Part shown: positions 49,878 to 60,208 of the stretch, one piece after another
Numbering within the stretch: position 1 is the first letter of the stretch
Layout: each line of letters begins with the position of its first letter
Assembly: GCA_024742935.1 (NCBI GenBank)
Contig: JANSXN010000001.1
Span: 37,613 to 101,612, forward strand
Direction: 5' to 3'
DNA from: Flavobacteriaceae bacterium
Lineage (GTDB): Bacteria > Bacteroidota > Bacteroidia > Flavobacteriales > Flavobacteriaceae
DNA length: 64,000 bases
Translations under genes and position numbers: made by a program
The notes under the pieces: model-generated
What the model was told of the DNA's origin: nothing
Seen by the model: only the letters and a program-made list of their open reading frames with translations
Database searches by the model: none

Positions 49878-50893
49878 CACAACCCCGCACATTCTCAGAC
49901 AAAGTATGGCTTTTATTGAAAGGTCTTGCAATGGGTGCCGCAAATAAAGTGCCCGGTGTGTCTGGGGGCGTGGTTGCTTTTGTCGCCGGATTTTATGAGG
50001 AATTTATCTACTCACTTCAAAAAATAAACAGAAAAGCATTCAAGTTAATCATTGACGGAAGGTATCGCAGTTTTTATCGTTACATAAACGGACAGTTTTT
50101 GGGGGTGTTAATCTTGGGTATGCTTATAAGCTACTTTAGTGTCTCTCAATTGCTCGATTATTTGATTATTCATTATGAACTCTTTGTTTGGAGTTCCTTC
50201 TTTGGAATGATCATTGGCTCTATCTATTATATTGCAAAAGATTTTGACGAATGGTCAAAAAGAAACATCGCAATCCTGCTTTGTGGAATTATTGCCGGTG
50301 TAAGCATTAGCTTTCTGGAGCCGGCTACTGAAAATGACAACCTTATTTTTGTTTTCTTTTGCGGAATTATTAGTGTTTCAGGGATGACTCTACCGGGGCT
50401 TTCAGGTTCATTTATTTTAATTTTACTAGGAAACTATGTATTATTACTTGTTGACTCAGTCAATGCTCTTTATGATACAATGGCAGAATTGATTCTTTTT
50501 GATTTTAGTTTTGTTGAAAATACTGAAAGACTAAGGCTTTTGAGAGTGTTAATCTCTTTTTCACTAGGTTCTCTCGCCGGGTTGGTAACACTTTCTCATT
50601 TATTAGGATATCTTTTAAAACATTTCAAAAGCGCCACTTATGCGGGCATCATTGGGTTTATTGCAGGTTCTTTAGGTGTGGTTTGGCCCTGGAAAGAAAA
50701 AATAGTAGCAAAAGACAATCTGGGAAACACCCTTTTTGATGCCCAAGGAGACGAAATTCTCACCAATTATAAAAGATTTATCCCAAATTCAATAGATTTA
50801 GAAACAATCATCGCAATCTTTTTTATATTTGTAGGCATTCTCATCGTTTTGGCTTTAGGCTGGTATGGAGAGAAGACAAAAAAAACAAATTAA
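49874..50893 (+). CDS. DUF368 membrane protein, second tandem copy
   Basis: KGLAMGAANKVPGVSGGVVAFVAGFYEEFI; LPGLSGSFILILLGNY; 4-bp overlap with previous gene. Confidence 0.92.
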   Translation: MTQPRTFSDKVWLLLKGLAMGAANKVPGVSGGVVAFVAGFYEEFIYSLQKINRKAFKLIIDGRYRSFYRYINGQFLGVLILGMLISYFSVSQLLDYLIIHYELFVWSSFFGMIIGSIYYIAKDFDEWSKRNIAILLCGIIAGVSISFLEPATENDNLIFVFFCGIISVSGMTLPGLSGSFILILLGNYVLLLVDSVNALYDTMAELILFDFSFVENTERLRLLRVLISFSLGSLAGLVTLSHLLGYLLKHFKSATYAGIIGFIAGSLGVVWPWKEKIVAKDNLGNTLFDAQGDEILTNYKRFIPNSIDLETIIAIFFIFVGILIVLALGWYGEKTKKTN

Positions 50894-50940
50894 GTATTTT
50901 TAATCCCCAATGATACTAATAACTAATCCAAATTTTAATT

Positions 50941-51672
50941 ATGGCTACCTACGGTCTTTTGGGGAAAAACATTTCATATTCCTTTTCAAAAAAATATTTT
51001 GAAACTTTTTTTGAAAAGAAACAATTAAATCATCGTTACATTAATTTTGACCTTGAATCCATTGATGAAATTCAAAATATTCTCTCTGAAGTAAAAAACC
51101 TAAAAGGTTTAAATGTAACCATTCCATATAAAGAACAAATAATCCCCTTCCTTTATAAAATGGATAAAGAAGCTAAGGAAATTGGTGCTGTAAATACCGT
51201 AAAAATTTCTAAGAAAGGAAACTTGATTGGTTATAATTCTGACCATTATGGATTTGCAAAATCACTGGCTGAACATTTTCCCATTGAAGGAAAGAAAGCA
51301 TTAATTCTGGGAACCGGAGGTGCTTCAAAAGCCGTTGCTTATGTATTAAAAAGTTTAAATTTTGATTACAAATATGTGTCCCGGGATAAAAAAGAAAACG
51401 CTTATAGTTATGATGATCTTACTACAAATATCATTGAAAGTCATAAACTTATAATCAACTGTACCCCTTTAGGGACGAGTCCAAACATTAATTCCTACCC
51501 GAAGATTCCATTTGAGGGTGTGGGAACCAAACACCTCCTTTTTGATTTAATTTACAATCCAAGGCTTACTTTATTTTTAAAATTAGGGAAAGACCAAGGG
51601 GCCAGAATCGTAAACGGAGAGGCCATGCTCAACTATCAGGCAAAAAAATCATGGGAAATTTGGAATTCTTGA
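50941..51672 (+). CDS. aroE: Shikimate dehydrogenase
   Basis: YGLLGKNISYSFSKKYF, LNVTIPYKEQIIPFL, GAVNTV, ILGTGGASKAVAY, NCTPLGTSP. Confidence 0.95.
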   Translation: MATYGLLGKNISYSFSKKYFETFFEKKQLNHRYINFDLESIDEIQNILSEVKNLKGLNVTIPYKEQIIPFLYKMDKEAKEIGAVNTVKISKKGNLIGYNSDHYGFAKSLAEHFPIEGKKALILGTGGASKAVAYVLKSLNFDYKYVSRDKKENAYSYDDLTTNIIESHKLIINCTPLGTSPNINSYPKIPFEGVGTKHLLFDLIYNPRLTLFLKLGKDQGARIVNGEAMLNYQAKKSWEIWNS

Positions 51673-51770
51673 ACTAAAAGTCAATCAAAATAGCTGTTAA
51701 ACTTTGCAATTCCAAGAGTTGTCACTATCTTTCCATCCTCAACAAGTTGTGAACCTTAACATTGAAACAA

Positions 51771-53861
51771 ATGTCTGAAGAAGAAAATAAAGCCAAAAGC
51801 AAAGAAGTACTTAACTCGGAAAAAGACCAAAACAAGCCGCTTGACTCAAGTGACGAATCAACTTCTGAAGAAAACGAAATACAAAACAAATCTGAAGAAG
51901 CAGAAACACCAACCCCAGAGGCTGCAAGTGATGACTTAAATGATAATTCTGATGTTCTTGAGAATGAAAGTCAACCGAAGGAAACCTCTGAAGAAAAGTC
52001 CTCTGAAAGTTCTACTGAAGAGAAATTAGACACCGAAACTACCACTCCCTTAACAGATGAAAGTGAAGATGAAGACGAAGTAACCTCATCAGACGAAGAT
52101 GAGGATGACGAAAATGATGATGAAAACGATGATGCTGCCGATAAAAAATCAATAGACTATCACAGCATGACCCAAACTCAGCTTGTGGCAGCTTTAAAAA
52201 ATGTACTTACTACAGGAAAAATTCAAGATATTAAAAAAGATGTTGAGGCAATTCGTGTTGAATTTAACAATCAATTTGATGAAGAGTTAAATGAGAAAAA
52301 GGAAGAATTTTTAGCTCAAGGCGGAAACATTATTGATTTTCACTACTCCACTCCCTTAAAAAATGAGTTCAACTCATTACATTTTGAATATCGCGAAAAA
52401 CGCAACAACTACTATAAAAATCTTAAGAAAGATCTCCAAGCCAATTTACAAAAAAGACTTGCACTTATCGAAGAGCTAAAAGGTCTCATAAGTGTTGAAG
52501 AAAACATAAACACCACATACAAACATTTTAAAGACATTCAGGAACGCTGGCGAGAAGCAGGGCCAATACCACGTGACGGTTACAATACTGTTTGGAACAA
52601 TTACCATCACCATGTTGAAAACTTCTATGATTTCCTTCACCTCAACAGAGAGTTTAGAGATTTAGATTTTAAACACAACTTAGAACAAAAGTTAAAAATC
52701 ATCAACAGAGCAGAGGAACTCGCAGATGAAACAAACATCAATAAGGCATTTAGAGAACTGCAAATGCTTCACAAAATGTGGAAAGAAGACATCGGGCCTG
52801 TAGCCAAAGAGTACCGTGACGAAGTTTGGGATCGCTTTAGCGCTGCCACAAAAGTTTTGCACGACAAACGCGCAGAACACCAAAAGGAAATTGAAAAAGA
52901 TTTTGAAAAAAATCTTGAAATCAAAACCGAAATAACAAATCAAATCAACCTCTTAACCCAAAATACCAAAGACAGTCATCAAGCTTGGCAAAACGGAATT
53001 AAAACATTGGAGGATTTAAGAGATCAGTTTTTTAAAGCAGGGAAAGTACCTTCACAACACAATGAGGAAACCTGGACTGCATTTAAAACAGCTGTTAGAA
53101 ATTTTAATAAAAAGAAAAATCTCTTTTATAAAAATCAAAAGAAAGAACAATTTTCCAATCTTGCCAAAAAACAGGAACTCATCAAAATTGCCGAAGAAAA
53201 TAAAGACAGTGAAGACTTTGATGTAGTAACTCCTTTAATGAAAAAAATCCAGAATGACTGGAAGCAAATTGGTCATGTCCCCAGGAAAGACAGTGATAAA
53301 ATCTGGAAAAAATTTAAAGCAGCTTGTAACCACTATTTTGACAGACTTCACGCAGACCGCAATAAAGAAAATGAAGAAGAGGTAAAAGCATTGGAATTAA
53401 AGAATGCCCTTCTAGAACAATTAAAATCTTTTGAACTTACAGAAAAGCCAAAAGAAGATTTAAAATTTGTCAAAGAAAAAATCGCAAATTGGAAAGAAAT
53501 TGGTCGCGTACCTTTCAATAAAAAGAACATAGAAAGCAAGTTTAATAAAGTAATTGATGGCCTTTTCAAAAAACTCGACATGAGTAAAAAAGAAATTGAG
53601 CTTCTCAAGTATGACAATAAATTAAACAACATCACCTCCCACGACGATGAAAGAAAAATTCAAAATGAACGCTTTTTCATTACAAAAAAGATTGACGAGG
53701 TAAAACAAGAAATCAACCAACTGGAAAACAACCTTGGATTTTTTCAACATGTTGATGATAAAAACCCACTGGTAAAAGAAGTTCACAAAAACATCCAGCG
53801 CCACAAAGACGAACTTGAGCTCTGGAAAGAAAAATTAAAAAAGTTGAAGGAGGTTATGTAA
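51771..53861 (+). CDS. DUF349 domain protein with acidic low-complexity N-terminus
   Basis: Repeated W(K/R)xxGxxPR motifs (RWREAGPIPRDGYN, DWKQIGHVPRKDSDKIWKKFKAACNHYF). Confidence 0.92.
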   Translation: MSEEENKAKSKEVLNSEKDQNKPLDSSDESTSEENEIQNKSEEAETPTPEAASDDLNDNSDVLENESQPKETSEEKSSESSTEEKLDTETTTPLTDESEDEDEVTSSDEDEDDENDDENDDAADKKSIDYHSMTQTQLVAALKNVLTTGKIQDIKKDVEAIRVEFNNQFDEELNEKKEEFLAQGGNIIDFHYSTPLKNEFNSLHFEYREKRNNYYKNLKKDLQANLQKRLALIEELKGLISVEENINTTYKHFKDIQERWREAGPIPRDGYNTVWNNYHHHVENFYDFLHLNREFRDLDFKHNLEQKLKIINRAEELADETNINKAFRELQMLHKMWKEDIGPVAKEYRDEVWDRFSAATKVLHDKRAEHQKEIEKDFEKNLEIKTEITNQINLLTQNTKDSHQAWQNGIKTLEDLRDQFFKAGKVPSQHNEETWTAFKTAVRNFNKKKNLFYKNQKKEQFSNLAKKQELIKIAEENKDSEDFDVVTPLMKKIQNDWKQIGHVPRKDSDKIWKKFKAACNHYFDRLHADRNKENEEEVKALELKNALLEQLKSFELTEKPKEDLKFVKEKIANWKEIGRVPFNKKNIESKFNKVIDGLFKKLDMSKKEIELLKYDNKLNNITSHDDERKIQNERFFITKKIDEVKQEINQLENNLGFFQHVDDKNPLVKEVHKNIQRHKDELELWKEKLKKLKEVM

Positions 53862-53911
53862 TACCCGCTCTTTATTTAATTTATTATAACCCAATTCTTA
53901 TTTCCTGAAAA

Positions 53912-54541
53912 ATGAACTGTATCCTCTGTAACTCCAGGTTATTAGAGCCCATTCACATTGAAAAACCACATCGGTTTTATGACTGTAGCTGTTGTGGGTC
54001 AATCGTGAGAAGTCCAGATACTTTTCCCGATGACATCCTAGAGAAAGAGCGATATGAAACACATCACAATGATGTCAATGACCCAAGATATCAAGCATTT
54101 GTCTCTCCCATCACACTGGCTGTACAAGCAGACTTTAATCCTCAAAATACTTTAGGACTGGATTTTGGTGCCGGTACAGGTCCTGTCATAACCAAAGTGC
54201 TCAACGACAAAGGCTATCAACTAAACTTGTATGATCCCTTTTTTTACCCTGATAAAAAGGTGCTTCACTTACACTATGACTATATTGTTTGCTGTGAAGT
54301 CATTGAGCATTTTCATAGGCCATTAAAAGAATTTGAGTTACTTAAATCCCTTTTAAAACCGGGTGGGAAACTTTATTGTATGACAGATATTTTTAAGATT
54401 GAAAAGGATTTTGCCAATTGGTATTATAAAAACGATCCCACTCATGTAATCTTTTATACAGAAAAGTCACTGCAATGGATTCAAAAGAAAATGGGTTTTA
54501 ATGAACTTAAAATAGACAAGCGGTTAATTATTTTCAGTTAA
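53912..54541 (+). CDS. Class I SAM-dependent methyltransferase with N-terminal Cys cluster
   Basis: CILCNSRL...CSCCGS; LGLDFGAGTGPVI; YIVCCEVIEHFHRPLKEFELLKSLLKPGGKL. Confidence 0.88.
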   Translation: MNCILCNSRLLEPIHIEKPHRFYDCSCCGSIVRSPDTFPDDILEKERYETHHNDVNDPRYQAFVSPITLAVQADFNPQNTLGLDFGAGTGPVITKVLNDKGYQLNLYDPFFYPDKKVLHLHYDYIVCCEVIEHFHRPLKEFELLKSLLKPGGKLYCMTDIFKIEKDFANWYYKNDPTHVIFYTEKSLQWIQKKMGFNELKIDKRLIIFS

Positions 54542-55110
54542 ATTTCTTCGGAAAGTAATTTATCGAGTAGCTCTCTCAACTTGCGGCTATTCCAATCGGC
54601 GACTCCGGTTTTTTTAATCAAGATTTCACCCTTTTTGTCTATCACATACGTAGTGGGCAGCGCATTCGAATTTAATTTAGCGGGAGCTTCTTCAAGGGCT
54701 TGATAAATTGGAAATGTATAATTATGTTTTTCCATAAACCGATTGATGATTTCACTTTTTTCGTTTGAAACGAAATAAAAAGCCACCCGATCACCATAAT
54801 CTTCATAAAGTGCCTGAAAAGAAGGCATTTCAGCCACACAAGGCGGACACCAGGTTGCCCAAAGATTGATAATAATCACTTCATTTTTTGCTGCTTCTAG
54901 GTTCGTATTGGCAGCGTTAAGTTCCCTAAGTTTCCAGGAATAATCGTGCATGATTTCTCTTTTCTCTTCAGAAATGGTTGAAGGGCTAAAAGCAATGAGA
55001 CGCTGTACAAAAACCTGAATAGGCATTCGCGTTTGCGGAATAATCAACAAAAGAATAAATACGCCAAAAATGAGATTGGACTTGTGCTTTTTTAGAAATT
55101 TAAGGAACAC
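54538..55110 (-). CDS. TlpA-like thioredoxin-family protein
   Basis: NLWATWCPPCVAEMPSFQALYEDY. Confidence 0.92.
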   Translation of the reverse strand: MFLKFLKKHKSNLIFGVFILLLIIPQTRMPIQVFVQRLIAFSPSTISEEKREIMHDYSWKLRELNAANTNLEAAKNEVIIINLWATWCPPCVAEMPSFQALYEDYGDRVAFYFVSNEKSEIINRFMEKHNYTFPIYQALEEAPAKLNSNALPTTYVIDKKGEILIKKTGVADWNSRKLRELLDKLLSEEI

Positions 55111-55131
55111 TTGATAAGATATTTTTTGTAT

Positions 55132-55656
55132 TTATTTATTAAACTTTTGAAACAACACTTCGTCTTTGAACGTCCCGGCATAAAAATTCCAATCTTTTTT
55201 TAACCCGGCTCTTTTGAAACCTGCTTTTTCAAACAGTGCCATACTTTTTGTATTGTCTTCACCTATGTTTGCATATACTTGGTGAACAGCCAGTTGAGAA
55301 AAGGCATAGTCACAAAGTAAATTGATGGCTTCCAATGCAAACCCTTTGCCCCTGTTTTTTTCTTCGGTAATGATTATGGCTACACCCACTCTTTTGTTTT
55401 TGGGATCAAAATCATACAGGTCAATAAGTCCAAGCATAGCATCCTCCAGGTTTGTGATTACAAGCCGCAGTTGTTTGACTTCATAAATATCACGAAGGGC
55501 GTTGTCGAGATATTGCTTGAGAACAAATCTTGAAAGGGGCGTTTGGGTTGTACCATATTCCCAAAATGAAGTATTGTTTTCAATTTCATAGAGAAAGTCC
55601 AAATCCTTTGGCTCCAAGGCTCTTAATTTTATTTTTTTTCCTGTAATCATTCCCAT
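55132..55656 (-). CDS. GNAT family N-acetyltransferase
   Basis: IKLRALEPKDLDFLYEIEN, GKGFALEAINLLCDYAF, NTKSMALFEKAGF. Confidence 0.92.
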   Translation of the reverse strand: MGMITGKKIKLRALEPKDLDFLYEIENNTSFWEYGTTQTPLSRFVLKQYLDNALRDIYEVKQLRLVITNLEDAMLGLIDLYDFDPKNKRVGVAIIITEEKNRGKGFALEAINLLCDYAFSQLAVHQVYANIGEDNTKSMALFEKAGFKRAGLKKDWNFYAGTFKDEVLFQKFNK

Positions 55657-56420
55657 TCCCCTTTAAAAACCTGCACCGCAGGTCCTACTAAATAAATATT
55701 TGTGTAGTGGCTTCCCTCCTTTTGGAACTGCACTTTTAAGTTACCTCCCGGTGTTTTTAAGTTGATTTCATTTGAACTAGATTTTCCATTAGCGTGCATG
55801 GCTATGGCAACAGCTGTTACACCGGTTCCACAAGAAAGGGTTTCTGCTTCAACACCTCTTTCGTAAGTTCGCACAGCAAAGGTATTTTCATCAAGCTTTT
55901 TTACAAAATTGATATTGGCTCCTTCTTTTCCATACAGGTTGTGGCGCAGTTTTGCACCTTCGGTTTCGATATCAAGTTGTTCTAAGGACTCACAGAGAGT
56001 CACGTGATGTGGCGAACCTGTGTTTAAAAACGTATGATCCTTTTCTATTTTTACTAAGGTAACATCATTCATTTTTAAAGAAACGATATCGTTATCAATT
56101 TCTGCGGTATGAAGGCCATCAATGGCTTCAAAAACTGCTTTGTTTTCTATTATATTCAGGAAGTTTGCAAAATGAACCAAACATCTGCCACCGTTGCCAC
56201 ACATAGAGCTTTGATGCCCGTCTGCATTGTAATAAACCATATTAAAATCCAGCGTAGGATGGTTTTCAAGTAGAATCAAACCGTCAGCTCCTATGCCAAA
56301 TTTTCGGTCACATACTTGTGCAATGAGTTTGGTATTATTTTTGGAAAAATATGATTGACGATTGTCTATTATGACAAAATCGTTCCCTGTGCCCTGATAT
56401 TTATAAAACGAAAAGTTCAT
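55647..56420 (-). CDS. dapF: Diaminopimelate epimerase
   Basis: KYQGTGNDFVIIDN, FYNADGHQSSMCGNGGRC pattern, ERGVEAETLSCGTG. Confidence 0.96.
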   Translation of the reverse strand: MNFSFYKYQGTGNDFVIIDNRQSYFSKNNTKLIAQVCDRKFGIGADGLILLENHPTLDFNMVYYNADGHQSSMCGNGGRCLVHFANFLNIIENKAVFEAIDGLHTAEIDNDIVSLKMNDVTLVKIEKDHTFLNTGSPHHVTLCESLEQLDIETEGAKLRHNLYGKEGANINFVKKLDENTFAVRTYERGVEAETLSCGTGVTAVAIAMHANGKSSSNEINLKTPGGNLKVQFQKEGSHYTNIYLVGPAVQVFKGEWE

Positions 56421-56542
56421 AAATACAAAGGTAAGGGTATTAAAAATTTTTTTGCTGTTAATTACTCGTTAAAAGCATTTTTGGAATAAATACAACTTTT
56501 AATTTTACGTTATTAAAGTCAAACAATTAAAAATATAAACAG

Positions 56543-57940
56543 ATGAAAAAAATCGCAACTTTATTTATCATCGCGCTATTTTCGGGAGTGATTACATTGG
56601 GTGGCTATAAGTATTTTATAGAAGAAAACCCTTCTACATCATATCTGCAGACAGAAACTTCTTCAATTATTCCCACAAGTTTCAACAGCCCAAACTTTCT
56701 TGAAGGTACAAATATTGATTTTACATTCGCTGCAGAAAAAACCGTTCACGCCGTTGTACACATCAAAAACAGAACGACTGCCACCGCTCCAACAAATATT
56801 TTTGAATATCTGTATGGAAGAGGTCAACAACGCGAAATTGTGGGCTCCGGGAGTGGTGTCATCATTAGTCCTGATGGTTATATCGTGACAAACAACCATG
56901 TGATTGACAATGCTTCAGAAATCGAAGTTGTTCTCAATAACAATCAATCTTATGATGCTGAGCTGATGGGAACAGACCCCAAAACAGATATTGCTTTATT
57001 AAAAATAAAATCTGAAAACAATTTGCCATATGTTCCATTTGCTGATTCAAATGCAATAAAAGTTGGAGAATGGGTATTGGCAGTGGGAAACCCCTTTAAT
57101 CTCACCTCAACGGTCACCGCCGGAATTGTAAGTGCCAAAGCACGAAACCTCAACGAATTTGATGGAAATCCGCAATCGTTTATTCAAACTGATGCCGCTG
57201 TAAACCGCGGAAATAGTGGTGGCGCCCTGGTAAATGCCAATGGCGAACTTGTTGGCATTAACACTGCTATTAGCTCTCAAACAGGAGCCTTTATTGGTTA
57301 TTCATTTGCAGTTCCTTCAAACATTACCCGAAAAGTGGTTGAGGACATCCTCGAATTTGGGAATGTACAAAGAGCTATTTTAGGCATTCAGGTTTTAAAC
57401 ATAAATTCGAGCCAAGCAAAAGAAATGGGCGTTGATAAAATTCAGGGTGTCTATATTGCTGACGTTGAAAAAGGAAGTGGTGCCGACCTTGGCGGAATTA
57501 AAAAGGGAGATATCATTAAAAAACTCGACGAAATCAAAATCACTAAATTTTCTGATTTATCGGGCTACCTAAGCACAAAAAGGCCTAACGATATAGTGAG
57601 CGTTTTAATTGAGCGTAACGGGAAAGAGAGAATCATACCCGTAACACTTGTGAAATTGGAAACCTATGAGATAGAAAGTCTGGGTCTGGAAGTGAAAAAT
57701 CTCAATAAAGAAGAGCTCAAAAGCATTGGCGCAAAAAATGGCGTGATTGTTACCCGCCCTCTGTCAAGAGATATGGCACAGTACAATCTTTCCGGTATTG
57801 TCATTACAAAAATCAACGATGAAAACATTCAGGATATTGATGATGTAAAATCAATTATGAACAGTAGAAGTCCAAACACGCCCATTAAAATTACGTTTAT
57901 CGATCAAAAAGGAGAAACAAACACCTTTATTTTCAGATAA
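56543..57940 (+). CDS. HtrA/DegP-type serine protease with two PDZ domains
   Basis: GSGVIISPDGYIVTNNHVIDNA, TDIALLKI, NRGNSGGALVNANGELVGINTAI. Confidence 0.95.
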   Translation: MKKIATLFIIALFSGVITLGGYKYFIEENPSTSYLQTETSSIIPTSFNSPNFLEGTNIDFTFAAEKTVHAVVHIKNRTTATAPTNIFEYLYGRGQQREIVGSGSGVIISPDGYIVTNNHVIDNASEIEVVLNNNQSYDAELMGTDPKTDIALLKIKSENNLPYVPFADSNAIKVGEWVLAVGNPFNLTSTVTAGIVSAKARNLNEFDGNPQSFIQTDAAVNRGNSGGALVNANGELVGINTAISSQTGAFIGYSFAVPSNITRKVVEDILEFGNVQRAILGIQVLNINSSQAKEMGVDKIQGVYIADVEKGSGADLGGIKKGDIIKKLDEIKITKFSDLSGYLSTKRPNDIVSVLIERNGKERIIPVTLVKLETYEIESLGLEVKNLNKEELKSIGAKNGVIVTRPLSRDMAQYNLSGIVITKINDENIQDIDDVKSIMNSRSPNTPIKITFIDQKGETNTFIFR

Positions 57941-57964
57941 TTTCCAATTCTAAACTAAATGAAG

Positions 57965-57998
57965 CTACCCCTTTGAAAATCAAACTTCAAAGGGGTAG
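57965..57998 (+). terminator. Intrinsic terminator
   Basis: CTACCCCTTTGAA-N8-TTCAAAGGGGTAG then T-rich. Confidence 0.85.
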
Positions 57999-58089
57999 TT
58001 ATTTTTATGATTATCCTTTACTAAAACGTTTGAAATAACTAATTTTGCACTAAAATAAAATCCACACCTAACCCTTTAACAACACAGCT

Positions 58090-59538
58090 ATGAGTTATCA
58101 AGAAGTTTATGAAAAAGAACTTTCTTTTCAGGCCGATAGAAGACGTGCTTCGGTAGAATTTATTAAAATTATAAGCGACCTTTGGTATGATAAATCCATC
58201 GAGCTCGTCTTATTCAAAAATCAACTGATTGACAAAAATGTGAGCGAAATTTTAAACCTGCACGAGTATGCCGGTGAATTTGTTCAAAAACCCATTTCTA
58301 TATTTGATTCAGTTGAAATTGCCCAGGCTATCAAAATGCTTGACCTTCCACCCGCAAAGCTCGATATAGGCAAACTCACTTATGAGTTTCACCTTGAAGA
58401 TGATAAATACAGTGATGCGCTGGCTTTTGTTTCAGATAAATTAAAAAATGCTTCTCAAGAGAAAAGTAAAAAGCCAAAAGACGTGGTGCTTTATGGTTTT
58501 GGACGCATTGGCAGGCTACTCGCCCGTGAATTAATGGCAAGAACCGGAAAAGGAAGTCAATTGCGACTTAGAGCTATTGTAACTCGTGGTTCTGTTGATC
58601 AAAGTGTCCTTGAAAAAAGAGCTTCTTTACTACAATATGACTCTGTTCATGGGGACTTTATGGGTACTGTTCAAACTGATATAGAAAACCAAGCCTTGAT
58701 TATTAACGGAACCACCGTTCATATGATTTCAGCAAACGCACCTGAAGAAATTGATTATACAAAATATGGAATTAAAGATGCATTGGTTATAGATAATACC
58801 GGAGCTTTCAGAGATGAAAAACAATTGGGACGTCATCTTCAGTCAAAAGGAGCTTCAAAAGTGTTGCTCACTGCTCCCGGAAAAGGAGTGCCAAATATAG
58901 TTCACGGTGTCAATCAAAACGAATACAATCCAGACAACGTTGATATTTTTTCAGCAGCTTCCTGTACGACCAATGCCATCACACCGGTATTAAAAGCAAT
59001 AGAAGATACCTTTGGAATTGTTCAAGGTCATTTGGAAACCATACACGCCTATACCAACGACCAAAACTTGGTTGACAATATGCACAACAAATACCGCAGA
59101 GGCCGTGCAGCAGCATTAAATATGGTGATTACCGAAACCGGTGCCGGTAGCGCTGTCGCGAAAGCCCTTCCGGAATTGGCAGGAAAACTCACCTCAAATG
59201 CCATAAGGGTTCCTGTGCCAAACGGCTCTTTAGTTGTTTTGAATTTAGAACTTAAAACCGAAACTTCAAAAGAAGGTATCAACTCGGCGATTAAAAAATA
59301 TGCATTGGAAGGCGATCTCGTTGAACAAATAAAATACTCTTTAAACAATGAGTTGGTTTCAAGTGATATTGTGGGAACTTCAGCACCGGCAATTTTTGAC
59401 AGTAATGCAACCATTGTCAATGAAGCAGGAAAAAACGCTGTTCTTTATGTGTGGTATGACAACGAGTATGGATACAGCCACCAAGTCATTCGTCTGGCAA
59501 AATACATAGCAAAAGTAAGACGTTATACATATTATTAG
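58090..59538 (+). CDS. Glyceraldehyde-3-phosphate dehydrogenase with N-terminal extension of about 130 aa
   Basis: VVLYGFGRIGRLLARELM, SAASCTTNAITPVLKAIEDTFGI, WYDNEYGYSHQV. Confidence 0.95.
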   Translation: MSYQEVYEKELSFQADRRRASVEFIKIISDLWYDKSIELVLFKNQLIDKNVSEILNLHEYAGEFVQKPISIFDSVEIAQAIKMLDLPPAKLDIGKLTYEFHLEDDKYSDALAFVSDKLKNASQEKSKKPKDVVLYGFGRIGRLLARELMARTGKGSQLRLRAIVTRGSVDQSVLEKRASLLQYDSVHGDFMGTVQTDIENQALIINGTTVHMISANAPEEIDYTKYGIKDALVIDNTGAFRDEKQLGRHLQSKGASKVLLTAPGKGVPNIVHGVNQNEYNPDNVDIFSAASCTTNAITPVLKAIEDTFGIVQGHLETIHAYTNDQNLVDNMHNKYRRGRAAALNMVITETGAGSAVAKALPELAGKLTSNAIRVPVPNGSLVVLNLELKTETSKEGINSAIKKYALEGDLVEQIKYSLNNELVSSDIVGTSAPAIFDSNATIVNEAGKNAVLYVWYDNEYGYSHQVIRLAKYIAKVRRYTYY

Positions 59539-59557
59539 TAGATATTATAATTTAAGT

Positions 59558-59591
59558 AAAAACCACTTTAGATTGTTCTAAAGTGGTTTTT
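59558..59591 (+). terminator. Intrinsic terminator
   Basis: AAAAACCACTTTAGA-TTGT-TCTAAAGTGGTTTTT. Confidence 0.88.
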
Positions 59592-59624
59592 TATTCAATC
59601 TGAAAATTTCAAAGATTATATTGG

Positions 59625-59632
59625 TAAATTTG
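59625..59632 (+). promoter_or_regulatory. Bacteroidetes -7 box (TAAATTTG)
   Basis: TAnnTTTG 27 bp before the ATG at 59660. Confidence 0.45.
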
Positions 59633-59659
59633 CATCAATAACTTCCAAAATTAGGCACT

Positions 59660-60151
59660 ATGGACCAGGCAACAAAACACGAAGAACTCTTAAACCAGGC
59701 AAATCTTGACATCAAAGATGGTTTTTTTGAAGAGGCTTCAAAAAAACTAGATCAAATTATAAGTGAGAACCCAAACTTTGGAAAAGCATACAATCACTTG
59801 GGCTACTTATATGAAGTCAAATTCAGGGACCTTGAAAAAGGAGAAACCCTATATAAATTAGCGCTTGAAAAAAGCCCTTTATATACTGCAACTTACTATA
59901 ACTATGCAATTTTGCTTTCAACACTAGGAAAATATAACGAACTAAAAGAATTACTTGACACAGCTCTAACTTTACCCGGAATTATAAAATCTACCATTTA
60001 CAATGAATATGGAATCATGGTTGAGCAACAAGGAAAATTTGATGATGCCATTTCATATTATCGACTATGTGCTCTGGATTCGCTTGACATCAATGTTATA
60101 GACAGAGCCAAGAAATCAATTGAACGCTGTAATCTAAAAAAAGAAATTTAA
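59660..60151 (+). CDS. Tetratricopeptide repeat protein
   Basis: TPR motifs; KAYNHLGYLYEVKFRDLEKGETLYKLALEKSP. Confidence 0.82.
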   Translation: MDQATKHEELLNQANLDIKDGFFEEASKKLDQIISENPNFGKAYNHLGYLYEVKFRDLEKGETLYKLALEKSPLYTATYYNYAILLSTLGKYNELKELLDTALTLPGIIKSTIYNEYGIMVEQQGKFDDAISYYRLCALDSLDINVIDRAKKSIERCNLKKEI

Positions 60152-60208
60152 AACCACCCTACCATAAATCTTCAGTGGACGAAGCCAGAAACTTGAAACC
60201 CAAACCCC

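Noticed and set aside
51771-52150. Glu/Asp/Ser-rich start of the DUF349 protein as a separate repeat element
   Set aside because: Irregular low-complexity coding sequence in frame with the DUF349 region, no periodic unit
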